From NCBI RefSeq assembly GCF_014266025.1, contig NZ_JACMYC010000013.1, positions 1 to 64,000 on the forward strand: a stretch of 64,000 nt of DNA, in the 5' to 3' direction. The DNA comes from Nocardioides deserti. Its GTDB lineage: Bacteria; Actinomycetota; Actinomycetes; Propionibacteriales; Nocardioidaceae. Below, one piece after another: positions 34,664-43,504 of the stretch. The notes beneath the pieces are model-generated. The model was not told where the DNA came from. It ran no database searches and saw only the letters and a program-made list of their open reading frames with translations. The stretch's first letter is position 1. Each line of letters begins with the position of its first letter. The position numbers and the translations under genes are program-made.

Positions 34664-36175
34664 ATGGCAGCGACTGCGCCCCTCGACGACGAGACCCGGA
34701 CGGCCGGCGGCGAGGACCGCCGTGACGGCCGGCACCAGGTCGTGGTCATCGGCTCCGGCTTCGGCGGCCTGTTCGGCACGAAGGCGCTGCGTCGCTCCGA
34801 CGTGGACGTGACCGTGGTGGCCAAGACGACTCACCACCTGTTCCAGCCGCTGCTCTACCAGGTGGCGACCGGCATCCTCTCCGAGGGCGAGATCGCGCCG
34901 CCGACCCGTGAGGTCCTGGCGGGGCAGAAGAACGCCAAGGTGCTGCTCGGCGAGGTCACCGAGATCGACCTCGAGCAGCAGACGGTCCGCTCGCACGTGC
35001 TCGGGCGCGAGACGGTGACGCCGTACGACTCGCTCATCGTCGCCGCCGGCGCGGGCCAGTCCTACTTCGGCAACGACCAGTTCGCGGAGTTCGCGCCGGG
35101 CATGAAGTCCATCGACGACGCGCTCGAGCTGCGCGGCCGCATCTTCGGCGCCTTCGAGCTCGCCGAGCTCGGCGCCTCCCGTGGTGAGGACGTCGACCAC
35201 CTGCTGACCTTCGTCGTCGTGGGTGCCGGGCCGACCGGCGTCGAGATGGCCGGCCAGATCGCCGAGCTCGCGCACCGCACGCTGCGCCGCGACTTCCGCT
35301 CGATCAACACCCGTCAGGCCCGGGTGGTCCTCGTCGACGCCGCGCCGCAGGTGCTGCCGCCGTTCGGCGCGAAGCTGGGCGGCAAGGCGCAGAAGGAGCT
35401 CGAGGAGCTCGGGGTCGAGGTGATCCTCGGCGCGATGGTGACCGACGTCGACGAGCGCGGGCTGTCGATGAAGTTCAAGGACGGCCGGACCGAGCGCCTG
35501 GAGTCGGTGACCAAGATCTGGGCCGCCGGCGTCCAGGCGTCCCCGCTGGGCAAGCAGCTGGCCGAGCAGTCCGGTGCCCCGCTGGACCGCGCCGGCCGGG
35601 TCGGCGTCAATCCCGACCTCACGCTGCCGGGCCACCCCGAGGTCTTCGTCGTCGGCGACATGATCGCCCTCGACAACCTGCCGGGCGTCGCGCAGGTCGC
35701 GATCCAGGGCGCGAAGTACGCCGCCAAGGAGATCGACAACCGGGTCCAGGGCAAGGCCCCGCAGAAGCCCTTCAAGTACTTCGACAAGGGCTCGATGGCG
35801 ATCATCAGCCGCTTCCGCGCCGTCGCGATGGTCGGCAGGCTGCGCCTGACCGGTGTCATCGCCTGGCTGATGTGGCTGGCGGTCCACCTCGTCTACATCA
35901 CCGGCTTCAAGAACCGGGTCACCGCCGTCCTGCACTGGGCGGTCTCGTTCCTCGGCCGCGGCCGCTCCGAGCGCACCACCACCGAGCAGCAGATCTTCGC
36001 CCGGTCCGCGCTCCAGCGGCTCGAGCGCGGCGCCACCGACCTCGTCTCGCCGCCGGGGGAGTACGACGCCCAGCGCGAGCAGGCCCGTCGCGACGAGCTC
36101 GAGGCGCAGGCGGCCGAGGAGGTCCGGCTCACCGACCAGGGCGAGCGCGGCACCCGGCCCTCCGAGCGCGTCTGA
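34664..36175 (+). CDS. ndh: type II NADH dehydrogenase
   Basis: 503 residues. FAD-binding VVVIGSGFGGLFGTKALRR (~26-44), the quinone-reductase region TTHHLFQPLLYQVATG (~57-72), the second Rossmann TFVVVGAGPTGVEMAGQIAE (~185-204), and the FAD-contacting VFVVGDM. The C-terminus has a membrane-associating segment LTGVIAWLMWLAVHLVYITG (~396-415) as in mycobacterial NDH-2, then a charged tail. It oxidises NADH and reduces menaquinone at the inner face of the membrane without pumping protons. ATG 34664 is preceded by CAGGAGGAACGAC, a near-perfect ribosome site. Confidence 0.9.
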   Translation: MAATAPLDDETRTAGGEDRRDGRHQVVVIGSGFGGLFGTKALRRSDVDVTVVAKTTHHLFQPLLYQVATGILSEGEIAPPTREVLAGQKNAKVLLGEVTEIDLEQQTVRSHVLGRETVTPYDSLIVAAGAGQSYFGNDQFAEFAPGMKSIDDALELRGRIFGAFELAELGASRGEDVDHLLTFVVVGAGPTGVEMAGQIAELAHRTLRRDFRSINTRQARVVLVDAAPQVLPPFGAKLGGKAQKELEELGVEVILGAMVTDVDERGLSMKFKDGRTERLESVTKIWAAGVQASPLGKQLAEQSGAPLDRAGRVGVNPDLTLPGHPEVFVVGDMIALDNLPGVAQVAIQGAKYAAKEIDNRVQGKAPQKPFKYFDKGSMAIISRFRAVAMVGRLRLTGVIAWLMWLAVHLVYITGFKNRVTAVLHWAVSFLGRGRSERTTTEQQIFARSALQRLERGATDLVSPPGEYDAQREQARRDELEAQAAEEVRLTDQGERGTRPSERV

Positions 36176-36213
36176 GGCTCGTTCGCCTGGCCCAGGCCGA
36201 CAGCCCGGCCCGG

Positions 36214-36291
36214 ACCCCGCAACAACCGTTCAATTGCGCGGTTGTAGCGGGGTCTCGGCCGTCCCGGGCGCAACACCAGCGCAATTGAACG
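36214..36291. repeat. 40-bp palindrome plus inverted GTTCAATTGCGC copy
   Basis: 36214-36253 is a near-perfect palindrome (ACCCCGC, ACAACCG, central CAATTG, CGGTTGT, GCGGGGT; only the A/A and TT/CG steps mismatch). A second, inverted copy of its core, GCGCAATTGAACG, lies at 36279-36291. Located between the convergent genes ending at 36175 and 36328, so a bidirectional terminator is the simplest reading; the repeated core also fits a protein-binding site. Confidence 0.65.
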
Positions 36292-36327
36292 ATCGTGGAC
36301 GGCTGCGAGGACGCACCGCCGGGCCGC

Positions 36328-37008
36328 CTACTCGAAGGTGGGCGGCACCTCGGTCGCGCCCCGCTGGGCGAGCAGCTCGCGGGCCCAGCGCGGCAGCACG
36401 AACAGGCCCTCCGCCTCGACCGTCGGGCCGTCCGGGCCGACGACGTGGCCGCGCGCCCAGGTCTTGTGCCCCTCGCTGCGCTCGACCCACGCCTCCAGCC
36501 GCAGCGGACCGAGCGGGGTCGGCTGCTTGTAGGTCACGTTGAGGTACGCCGTCATGCCCGGCTTCCGCGCCGCCGCGGCGGCGTTGCCGAGCATCTGGTC
36601 GAGCAGCAGCGACGAGACGCCGCCGTGCACGAGCCCGGGCGGTCCCTCGTACGCCGCGCCGAGCACCACCTCGGCGTGCACCTCGCCGAGCCGGTCGCCG
36701 GCCGGCTCGGGGTGCACGGGCGGCGCGACCGGGTTGCGCACGCCCACCACGGTGTTGCCCCAGGGCTGACGCGCGCGGCCGTGCCCGAAGTGCGCGCCGA
36801 GCGGCCCGTCGACCTGCTGCTCGCGCAGCCGCGCGGTGACGGCCTCGACCTCGGCCTGGGCGGCCCGGATCGCGTCGGCGTCGACCGTGGTGCGGATCGT
36901 GGCGTCGACCAGCTCGCGCACCGCCTGGGTGAACGGCGTGTAGAGCGCCTCCTGCTCGGCGAGCTCGTCAGGGCTGATCTCGGGCGGTCGGTCAGGATTC
37001 ACGCTCAC
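36328..37008 (-). CDS. PaaI-type hotdog-fold thioesterase
   Basis: 226 residues. An N-terminal helical part (~1-70) is followed by a hotdog domain (~90-215) with the signature GPPGLVHGGVSSLLLDQMLG (~121-140), whose HGG and Asp are the catalytic elements of the 4HBT/PaaI family, then TAYLNVTYKQPTPLG and AEGLFVLPRW. It likely hydrolyses an acyl-CoA thioester in the cytoplasm; the substrate is not inferable. Divergent from the GNAT gene at 37067. Confidence 0.83.
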   Translation of the reverse strand: MSVNPDRPPEISPDELAEQEALYTPFTQAVRELVDATIRTTVDADAIRAAQAEVEAVTARLREQQVDGPLGAHFGHGRARQPWGNTVVGVRNPVAPPVHPEPAGDRLGEVHAEVVLGAAYEGPPGLVHGGVSSLLLDQMLGNAAAAARKPGMTAYLNVTYKQPTPLGPLRLEAWVERSEGHKTWARGHVVGPDGPTVEAEGLFVLPRWARELLAQRGATEVPPTFE

Positions 37009-37066
37009 GGGCGGAGTCTAGGTAGCCGGTACGGGGCGCCGGTGCCCGGTTTGCTTCGATGACGCT

Positions 37067-37633
37067 GTGACCTCGCTCGCCCGCCCCGACGTCGCGCTCC
37101 GCGAGAGCTGGGCGGCGGCGATGCTCGAGCTGGGCGACCAGGCCCACGGTTCCGGGTGGTACGCCGTGGGCGGCGGCGCCGCGCTCGACCTCACCGCCGC
37201 CGGGTGCGCGGCGTACGTCGCGGCGCTGGCGCGGCTCGCCGAACCCGCCGCCGGCGGCGAGGGGCGGGTGCCCACCGAGTACTGGTGGGTCGTCGACGGC
37301 GACCCGTCCGAGGTCGTCGGCTTCCTCGCGCTGCGCCGCGACCTGGACGCGTGGCACCACGAGCAGGGCGGCCACCTCGGCTACTCCATCCGACCCGGCC
37401 GCCGGGGGCGCGGGCACGCCGTCCGCGCCGTGCGGCTGGCCCTCGCGCGGGCCGCCGAGCTGGGCCTGCAGCGGCTGCTGGTGACGTGCGGCGAGGAGAA
37501 CCTCGCCTCGCGTCGGGTCGTCGAGCGGTGCGGGGGCGCGCTGGAGGACGTGCGCCGCGGGACGTGCCGCTACTGGCTGCCTACGTCTGCGGTGCCGACG
37601 CGTCCGGGCGGTGCTGGCGCAGCACGCGCATGA
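37067..37633 (+). CDS. GNAT family N-acetyltransferase
   Basis: 188 residues from GTG 37067. The acetyl-CoA-binding motif A, GYSIRPGRRGRGHAVRAVRL (~105-124), and motif B, VTCGEENLASRRVVERCGG (~141-159), are clear. An unusual His-Glu rich WHHEQGG precedes motif A. Acceptor unknown. Its last 53 bp overlap the end of the convergent coiled-coil gene, so the two 3' ends share coding DNA on opposite strands. Confidence 0.82.
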   Translation: MTSLARPDVALRESWAAAMLELGDQAHGSGWYAVGGGAALDLTAAGCAAYVAALARLAEPAAGGEGRVPTEYWWVVDGDPSEVVGFLALRRDLDAWHHEQGGHLGYSIRPGRRGRGHAVRAVRLALARAAELGLQRLLVTCGEENLASRRVVERCGGALEDVRRGTCRYWLPTSAVPTRPGGAGAARA

Positions 37634-39128
37634 ACTCCGCGGGGTCGACCATGGAGGCGTCGACGACGAACGGCGCCATGCTGCGCCGCAGGAACAGCAC
37701 CTTCCAGCCCCGCGAGCCCGGCTCGCCCACGACCTCGATCGGCGTGTAGCGGCTGCGCAGGTCGAAGACGAACCGTCCGCCGCCGCGCAGCACCTCCAGC
37801 TGCCCGGCGGTCACCGACATCCGGGTCACGGCCGACCCGGCCCGGACCGCCCAGACGACCAGCGTGAGGACGGCGAGCGTGCCGGCGAGGCCGAGGTTGA
37901 AGGTCGTCTGGTCCTGGTAGGCGAGGTACGCCGCCCCGGCCGTCGCCACGAGCGCCGCGAGGAGGAGCACGCCGACCAGGCGACGCGCGCCCGTGCGGGG
38001 TGCGAAGACGTGGTTGGTCGAGGCGTCCGTGGTGGTCGTCGTCGCCGGCGCCCCGGGAACGGCCTCGGGGACGGCCTCGGGGACGGCCTCGGGGACGCTC
38101 TCGGGGACGGCCGTGCTCGGCCGGCGACCGGTGAGGGTGGCGACCATGGCGCTGGCGGCGTCCGGAGCGGTCGCCGGCGTCCGCGGGCGGACGGGATCGG
38201 CCTCGCGCCGGGACTCCTCCGTCTGCTGGGCCTGCCTGGCTCGCTCGGCCTCCTCGGCCTGCGCGGCCCGGCGACCCTCCTCGGCGAGACGCTCGGCCTC
38301 GGCGGCCTCCGCTCGCCGCGCCTCCTCCGCCTGACGTGCGGCCTCGGCCCGGGCCGCGAGCCGCGCCTCGGCCCCCAGCCGGGCCTCCTCGGCGATCCGC
38401 TCCTGCTCGGCCTTCCGGGCGGCCTCGTCCCGCCGGGCCTCCTCGGCGATCCGCTCCTGCTCGGCCTTCCGGGCGGCCTCGTCCCGCCGGGCCTCCTCGG
38501 CCAGCGCGGCCGCGAGCCGGGCCTCGGCCTCGCGGCGGGCCTCCTCGGCGGCACGGGCCTCCTCGGCGGCGCGCGCTCCCTCGGCGGCACGGGCGGCCTC
38601 GACCTGGGCGGCGAGCCGGGCCTCGGCGGCGAGCCGCGCCTCCTCGGCGAGCCGCGCCTCCTCCGCGACACGTCCCTGCTCGACCCGTGCTTCCTCCGCC
38701 GCGACCGGATCGGGCGGGGTCAGGTCGGGGAGCGGCTCGGGACCCGGGTCCGGCCGCCGCGACCGCAGCCGGGAGAGCCGGGACGCAGGCTTCTGGTTCT
38801 TCTTGCGGGCCGACGGGATGATCACCGGCTCGAAGTCGAGCTGGAGCTGGTCGCGTGCTGCCGCGGGCGCCGTCGCGGGCGGGACCGCCTCGACCGCCGG
38901 AGGCTCCAGTGACTGATGGGGGAGCGGGTCGCCCTCCGCGGGAGCGACGTCGGCCGGCTCGGCAGCCGCGTCGCCCGGCTCCGGAGCCGGCTCCTCGGCG
39001 GGCGGTGCGGGGTCGGGCGGTGCGGGGTCGGCGGCGGCCGCGCGCTCCGGCGTACGGGCTCCGCCGGCCTGCTCGCGGTGCGTCAGCCACCGGTCGAACA
39101 GGTCGCCCGGGTCCTCCTTGTCCGCCAT
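37581..39128 (-). CDS. coiled-coil membrane protein with Ala/Glu repeats
   Basis: 515 residues from ATG 39128 (GGGAGGC upstream). N-terminal Pro/Ala/Asp-rich disordered region (~1-85), a basic patch SARKKNQKPASRLSRLRSRR (~106-125), then a long charged helix (~145-315) of EEARLAAEARLAAQ-type heptads including an exact 18-residue duplication. A VPEA repeat linker (~345-365) follows, then two membrane helices (LVGVLLLAALVATAGAAYLA and a second ~410-435), and a C-terminal beta domain (~440-510) resembling a PH-like membrane-protein tail. It may be a scaffold tethering cytoplasmic factors to the membrane; no family recognised. Confidence 0.72.
   Translation of the reverse strand: MADKEDPGDLFDRWLTHREQAGGARTPERAAAADPAPPDPAPPAEEPAPEPGDAAAEPADVAPAEGDPLPHQSLEPPAVEAVPPATAPAAARDQLQLDFEPVIIPSARKKNQKPASRLSRLRSRRPDPGPEPLPDLTPPDPVAAEEARVEQGRVAEEARLAEEARLAAEARLAAQVEAARAAEGARAAEEARAAEEARREAEARLAAALAEEARRDEAARKAEQERIAEEARRDEAARKAEQERIAEEARLGAEARLAARAEAARQAEEARRAEAAEAERLAEEGRRAAQAEEAERARQAQQTEESRREADPVRPRTPATAPDAASAMVATLTGRRPSTAVPESVPEAVPEAVPEAVPGAPATTTTTDASTNHVFAPRTGARRLVGVLLLAALVATAGAAYLAYQDQTTFNLGLAGTLAVLTLVVWAVRAGSAVTRMSVTAGQLEVLRGGGRFVFDLRSRYTPIEVVGEPGSRGWKVLFLRRSMAPFVVDASMVDPAEFMRVLRQHRPDASAPQT
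38057..38110 (-). repeat. 12-bp tandem repeat coding VPEA linker
   Basis: Four to five copies of a 12-bp unit (GGCCTCGGGGAC on the plus strand), reading Val-Pro-Glu-Ala on the minus strand, within the coiled-coil membrane protein gene just before its membrane helices. Confidence 0.85.
38381..38500 (-). repeat. 54-bp exact tandem duplication in coiled-coil region
   Basis: Two identical 54-bp units (38381-38434, 38435-38488) plus the first 12 bp of a third. They encode an 18-residue piece, EEARRDEAARKAEQERIA, of the long helix. Identity at DNA level implies recent expansion or slippage. Confidence 0.88.
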
Positions 39129-39194
39129 GCCTCCCAAACTACGCGCGCGGACGGGCGTTACGCCGGGGTACCGCCGGACCGGTCGCGGTCTGGA

Positions 39195-39989
39195 TCAGCG
39201 GTTGCGCCACTGGGGCGCGCGCTTCTCGGCGAAGGCCCGCGCGCCCTCCTGGGCGTCCTCGGAGGCGAAGACCGGGCCCAGGATGGCCGACTGGCGGTCC
39301 CAGACGTCGGTGGAGGACCAGTCCGCCTGCTCGGCGAGGATCCGCTTGGTGGCGGCCATCGCGAGCGGGCCGTTGGCGGTCATCCGCGCAGCCAGCTCCA
39401 GCGCCGCCTCGAGCGCGCCGCCGGGCTCGGTGAGCCGGTTGACCAGGCCGTACCGCTCGGCCTGCTCCGCGGTCATCGGATCGCCGGTGAGCGCGAGCTC
39501 GTTGGCCACGTTCTGCGGGATCTTGCGCGGCAGCCGCACCAGCCCGCCGGCGCCCGCGACCAGGCCGCGCTTGACCTCGGGGATGCCGAGCTTCGCGTCG
39601 CGGGAGGCGACGACCACGTCGCACGCCAGGACGACCTCGCAGCCGCCGGCGAGCGCCCAGCCCTCGACCGCGGCGACCAGCGGCTTGGCGGGCGGTCTGG
39701 TGGTGAGGCCGGCGAGGCCGCGGCCGCCGGCCATGACGTCCTCGCCGGTGAGGAACGCCTTGAGGTCCATGCCGGCGCAGAACGTCCCGCCCGCACCGGT
39801 GATCACACCGACCGACAGGCCGTCGTCGGCGTCCAGCTCGTCCATCGCGGCGGCGACGGCGGCCGAGACCTCGGCGTTGACGGCGTTCTTGGCGTGCGGT
39901 CGGTTCAGGGTGACGACGAGGACGCGGTCGCGGCGCTCGACGAGGACGACGGGCTCGACGGGCTCGACGGGCGCGGTGGGGTCGCTCAT
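39195..39989 (-). CDS. enoyl-CoA hydratase/isomerase (crotonase) family protein
   Basis: 264 residues. Crotonase motifs: VVTLNRPHAKNAVNAEV (~25-41), the oxyanion-hole stretch GAGGTFCAGMDLKAFL (~65-80), and VEGWALAGGCEVVLACD (~109-125) with the second oxyanion Gly and the first catalytic Glu position; KLGIPEVKRGLVAGAGG (~134-150) carries the second Glu. It should hydrate or isomerise an enoyl-CoA. Annotation in related genomes often ends at this level. ATG 39989 lies 5 bp after the SGNH hydrolase stop, so they may share a transcript, though their functions do not obviously meet. Confidence 0.85.
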   Translation of the reverse strand: MSDPTAPVEPVEPVVLVERRDRVLVVTLNRPHAKNAVNAEVSAAVAAAMDELDADDGLSVGVITGAGGTFCAGMDLKAFLTGEDVMAGGRGLAGLTTRPPAKPLVAAVEGWALAGGCEVVLACDVVVASRDAKLGIPEVKRGLVAGAGGLVRLPRKIPQNVANELALTGDPMTAEQAERYGLVNRLTEPGGALEAALELAARMTANGPLAMAATKRILAEQADWSSTDVWDRQSAILGPVFASEDAQEGARAFAEKRAPQWRNR

Positions 39990-39994
39990 GGCGG

Positions 39995-40876
39995 TCACCC
40001 TGCCGTGGCCGGTGGGACGTGTCCAGCGTCCCGCCGGGAGGACGGCAGGCCGGGCGCGTGGTGGCCGTGCGGCAGGTGGTCGGCCAGGTCGAGCGCGACC
40101 AGCAGGCTCGGGAGCACGGCCTTCGCGGTCCGCTTGTAGCCCGCGCTGGACGGGTGGAAGCGGTCGACCGCGAACATCTCGTCGGGGCGGGTGACGAAGA
40201 ACGGCCCGACGACGTCGGCCAGGGACACCGCCAGCGCGCCGTGCTCGAGCGCGACCTCGCGCTGCGCCGCGGCGAGCTGTCGGGAGGCCACGCGGGCCAG
40301 GGTGCGCAGCGGCTGCGGGAGGACCCCGAGCGCGCCGAGGTCGGGGCAGGTGCCGACGACGACCGGGACGCCGAGGGCGCCCAGCGTCTCGAGTGCCTCG
40401 GCCAGGTGCCGCCGGGACTCGCCGACCCGCACCCGGTGGGTGACGTCGTTGCCGCCGACCACGACGACCGCCACGTCGGGCCGGTATCCGCCGGGCAGCC
40501 CGGCGAGCTGGGCGCGGAGCATCGAGGACTCCGCGCCCACCACCGCGGCGGTGTGCAGCCGGACCGCGCGGTCGGACACCTTGGCCAGCCGCTTGGCCAG
40601 CTGCGCGCCGAACGTCCCGCCGGGGGAGTCCGCGCCGAGGCCGGCCGCGATGGAGTCGCCGAGGACGAGCAGGTCGAGGGGGTCGCCGTACGAGCGCTTC
40701 CAGACCCGGTCGGCCCGGTGGGCGTCCTCGCCGAGCGGCTTGCCGACGACGGCGCGCACGGCCGAGGCCTGGCGCAGCAGCACACCCCGCCCGGCGAGCA
40801 GCCCGCCCAGCACCACCGCGCCACCGCCGCCCACGAACCACCGACCCCGCACGCCCCCACTCCAGCCCGCCCGCAC
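39995..40876 (-). CDS. SGNH/GDSL-family hydrolase, membrane-anchored or secreted
   Basis: 293 residues from GTG 40876. An N-terminal hydrophobic segment (RWFVGGGGAVVLGGLLAG, ~12-29) acts as signal anchor. The SGNH blocks are LVLGDSIAAGLGAD (catalytic Ser), SSMLRAQL (Gly-block region), VVVGGNDVTH (Asn) and DRFHPSSAGY (Asp and His). It is an extracytoplasmic esterase or lipase. The longer upstream frame is low-complexity and antisense to the mannosyltransferase start, so the GTG is preferred. The neighbour on the other strand makes lipid-linked mannan, so deacylation of a cell-envelope glycolipid is possible (inference). Confidence 0.84.
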   Translation of the reverse strand: MRAGWSGGVRGRWFVGGGGAVVLGGLLAGRGVLLRQASAVRAVVGKPLGEDAHRADRVWKRSYGDPLDLLVLGDSIAAGLGADSPGGTFGAQLAKRLAKVSDRAVRLHTAAVVGAESSMLRAQLAGLPGGYRPDVAVVVVGGNDVTHRVRVGESRRHLAEALETLGALGVPVVVGTCPDLGALGVLPQPLRTLARVASRQLAAAQREVALEHGALAVSLADVVGPFFVTRPDEMFAVDRFHPSSAGYKRTAKAVLPSLLVALDLADHLPHGHHAPGLPSSRRDAGHVPPATAG

Positions 40877-41009
40877 GGCCGGCGGGTGACGGCTGGACGA
40901 CGCTCGGATGACGGCGGGGGCACGGCACCGGAACGGGCCGCGGAGCGTTGGGCGGGCGTTCACGGACAGGTCGCCGGCCGGTGCCCGGGACTGCCTAGCG
41001 TCCGGGAGC

Positions 41010-42422
41010 GTGATCGCGCGTGGGTTGCTCGGGTCGGTGCTGGTCCTGCTCGGCGGCCTGGTCGTCTCCGTGCTGCCCGCCGCGAGCCCGCTCGACGACC
41101 TGCCGCTGCGCCACCACACCCCGGGCCGGCTGGTGGGCCTGGTCGTGGTGGTGGGCGGGCTCGGCCTGCTGGGCTGGGCGTGGCTCGAGCTGCTACGGGC
41201 GGTACGCCGTGGGGCCGGCGGGATGTTGCTGGTGCACCGCGCCGCGGCGAGCTGGTCGCTGCCGCTGCTGCTCGCGCCGCCGATGTTCAGCCGCGACGGC
41301 TGGAGCTACGCGGCCCAGGGCGTGATGGCGCGCGTCGGCGTCTCGCCGTACGAGCACGGCCCCTCGGTGCTGCCCGGCGCGGTCGTGGAGCCGGTGGACC
41401 CGATGTGGCTGGACACCACGACGCCGTACGGCCCGCTCCCGCTGGCGTGGGGCGCGCTCGCCGCGGGCTTCACGCGCGAGCCGTGGGACCTGGTCGTCGC
41501 CCATCGCCTCCTCGCGCTGGTGGGTCTGGCGCTGCTGGCGTGGGCGGTCCCGCGGCTGGCTGCAGCGGCGGGCGGCGACCCGGTCCGGGCCGCCGCGGTG
41601 GTGCTGCCTGGGCCGCTCGTGGTCGCGCACGGGGTGGCAGGCCTGCACAACGACCTGCTCATGGTCGGCCTGGCGGCGGTGGCGCTCGTCCTGGCGGTCG
41701 AGGGCCACTGGGCGCTGGGCGCGGGCGTCGGCGGGGCCGCCGCGGCGGTCAAGCTGCCGGGCGGGCTGGTGTGCGTCGCCATCGCCCTCGTGTCCCTCCC
41801 GGCCGGCGCGGCGGTGGTCGACCGCCTGCGCCGGCTCGCCGCGGTGGGCGGGGTGTCGGTCGGCGTGCTGGTCGGCTGCGGCGTCGCGACGGGACTGGGC
41901 ATCGGCTGGGTCCACGCCCTCTCCGTCCCGGGAGTGGTGCACACGCCGCTCTCGCTGACCACGCAGGTCGGCCGGGCCATCGCGTGGGCCCAGGAGGCGG
42001 GCGGCCTGCCCGGTCCGGACCCCGTCGAGATGGTGCGGACGGCCGGGACCCTGCTCGCGCTCGGCTACGTCGCGTGGTGCGCCCTGCGGGAGCCCACCGG
42101 CGCTCCGGCGGCCGCCGTGCGGGTGGCCGGGCTCACCGCCCTGGCGGCCGTCGTGCTGGGACCGGTGGTGCACCACTGGTACGCGCTGTGGGCGGTGCCG
42201 TTCCTGGCGGCGACCCGGCTCGGGCCCCGGGCCTCTGGGGCCCTGGTCGGGCTGGTCGGCCTGGGTGGGCTGGTCGCGCCGCTGGACTCCAGCCTACGGG
42301 CGCGCGGCACCGACATCGTGGTGGCGGTGCTACTGGTCGTCGGCGTGGCGGTCACGCAGGCCGTCGGTCACCGGCGGGCGCTCGCCACCGCGCCGGAGCA
42401 GCGGGAGCGGGCGCTCCGCTGA
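41010..42422 (+). CDS. mptB: polyprenol-phosphomannose-dependent alpha-1,6-mannosyltransferase, MptB-like
   Basis: 470 residues, GT-C fold, about a dozen hydrophobic helices. MptB-type signatures are in the first outer loop: FSRDGWSYAAQGVMARVGVS (~92-111) with the catalytic-type Asp, SPYEHGP, and TTPYGPLPLAWGAL (~141-154). A further loop has HNDLLMVGLA. In mycobacteria and corynebacteria MptB starts the alpha-1,6-mannan core of lipomannan at the outer face of the membrane using decaprenyl-P-mannose. GTG 41010 is used because upstream in-frame sequence lacks a ribosome site. The last 71 bp overlap the convergent GT4 gene. Confidence 0.8.
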   Translation: MIARGLLGSVLVLLGGLVVSVLPAASPLDDLPLRHHTPGRLVGLVVVVGGLGLLGWAWLELLRAVRRGAGGMLLVHRAAASWSLPLLLAPPMFSRDGWSYAAQGVMARVGVSPYEHGPSVLPGAVVEPVDPMWLDTTTPYGPLPLAWGALAAGFTREPWDLVVAHRLLALVGLALLAWAVPRLAAAAGGDPVRAAAVVLPGPLVVAHGVAGLHNDLLMVGLAAVALVLAVEGHWALGAGVGGAAAAVKLPGGLVCVAIALVSLPAGAAVVDRLRRLAAVGGVSVGVLVGCGVATGLGIGWVHALSVPGVVHTPLSLTTQVGRAIAWAQEAGGLPGPDPVEMVRTAGTLLALGYVAWCALREPTGAPAAAVRVAGLTALAAVVLGPVVHHWYALWAVPFLAATRLGPRASGALVGLVGLGGLVAPLDSSLRARGTDIVVAVLLVVGVAVTQAVGHRRALATAPEQRERALR

Positions 42423-43503
42423 GGGCGAGGTCGTGGACCTCGAGCATCCCCTCGACGGCCCTCGACCACGGGTACTCCTCGGCGCGCCGGCGCGCCGCCC
42501 TGCGCCGCAGGTCCATGTCGCGTGCGGCGACCTCGAGCACCGCGTCGGCCAGCCGGTCGGGGCTCGCGGGCGCCCAGGCCCCGCACGCCCCGTCGACGAG
42601 CTCGCGGCCGCCACCCTCGTCCGCGGTCACCACAGGCGTGCCGCAGGCCAGCGCCTCGAGGACCGAGAGGCCGAACGTCTCGCCCGGGCACACCGACAGC
42701 GACACGTCGGCCCGTGCCAGGCGCTCGGCGAGCCGCTCCCGGCCGGCGAGGTGCCCGTGGAAGGTCACGGGCGCGTCCTCCGCGAGGGTCTCCAGCTCCG
42801 ACCGGTGCGGACCGTCGCCGTACACGTCGAGCTGCACGGGGACGCCGCGCCGGTGCAGCGCGACCGCCGTCGCGACCGCCAGGTGCGGGCTCTTCTCCCG
42901 GGAGAGCCGCCCCGCGTGCACGAGCCGCAGCGGCCCGGCCGACCGGTCCGGACCTCGCCGCGGGTGGAATGTCGCCAGGTCCACGCCGAGGGGGACGCGG
43001 TGCAGCGGGGTGCCGGTGGCGGCGGCCAGGGCCCGCAGCTCGTCGCGGGCGTAGCGCGAGGTGACGACGACCCGGTCGTGGCGTCGCAGCACCGCCCGGT
43101 TCCAGGCCGTCGTCGGCACGGGCAGGCCGGTCCGTAGGGAGAGCATCGCGTCGAGCCGCTCGTGGGAGAGCAGCACCGAGGGCACGCCGGACCGGCGCGC
43201 CCACCGGGTGACCGGCAGCAGCGTCGACTTGTCGGACACCTCGACCGAGGTCGGTCCGAACCGGCGCAGCGGCTCGATCGCCCGCCACGGCTCGACGAGC
43301 AGCCGGTAGCCGCCGCCGACCCGCGGCGCCCGCAGCTGGACCACGTCGCCGGACGCGGTCTCGAGGTAGCGGTCCTCGGGTCCGGGCACGACCAGCAGCC
43401 GGGCGACCCCGGCGGCGACGTACCCCTCGCCGAGGGCGGCGAGGGTCGTCCGGATGCCGCCGGAGGTCGGACCGACGAAGTTGGCCAGCTGGGCGATGCG
43501 CAC
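42352..43503 (-). CDS. GT4 family glycosyltransferase
   Basis: 383 residues from GTG 43503. GT-B fold: the N-terminal acceptor domain begins RIAQLANFVGPTSGGIRTTL, and the C-terminal donor domain has VHAGRLSREKSPHLAV (~195-210), VYGDGPHRSELE and the nucleotide-sugar motif SVCPGETFGLSVLEALACGT (~287-306, E-x7-E pattern). Likely uses GDP-mannose or UDP-sugar on a lipid acceptor in the cytoplasmic leaflet. It begins 1 bp after the stop of the other GT4 gene, forming a two-gene operon that faces the mptB-like gene; together they look like a phosphatidylinositol-mannoside or lipomannan assembly group. Confidence 0.85.
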   Translation of the reverse strand: MRIAQLANFVGPTSGGIRTTLAALGEGYVAAGVARLLVVPGPEDRYLETASGDVVQLRAPRVGGGYRLLVEPWRAIEPLRRFGPTSVEVSDKSTLLPVTRWARRSGVPSVLLSHERLDAMLSLRTGLPVPTTAWNRAVLRRHDRVVVTSRYARDELRALAAATGTPLHRVPLGVDLATFHPRRGPDRSAGPLRLVHAGRLSREKSPHLAVATAVALHRRGVPVQLDVYGDGPHRSELETLAEDAPVTFHGHLAGRERLAERLARADVSLSVCPGETFGLSVLEALACGTPVVTADEGGGRELVDGACGAWAPASPDRLADAVLEVAARDMDLRRRAARRRAEEYPWSRAVEGMLEVHDLALSGAPAPAAPARWRAPAGDRRPA

Positions 43504-43504
43504 C

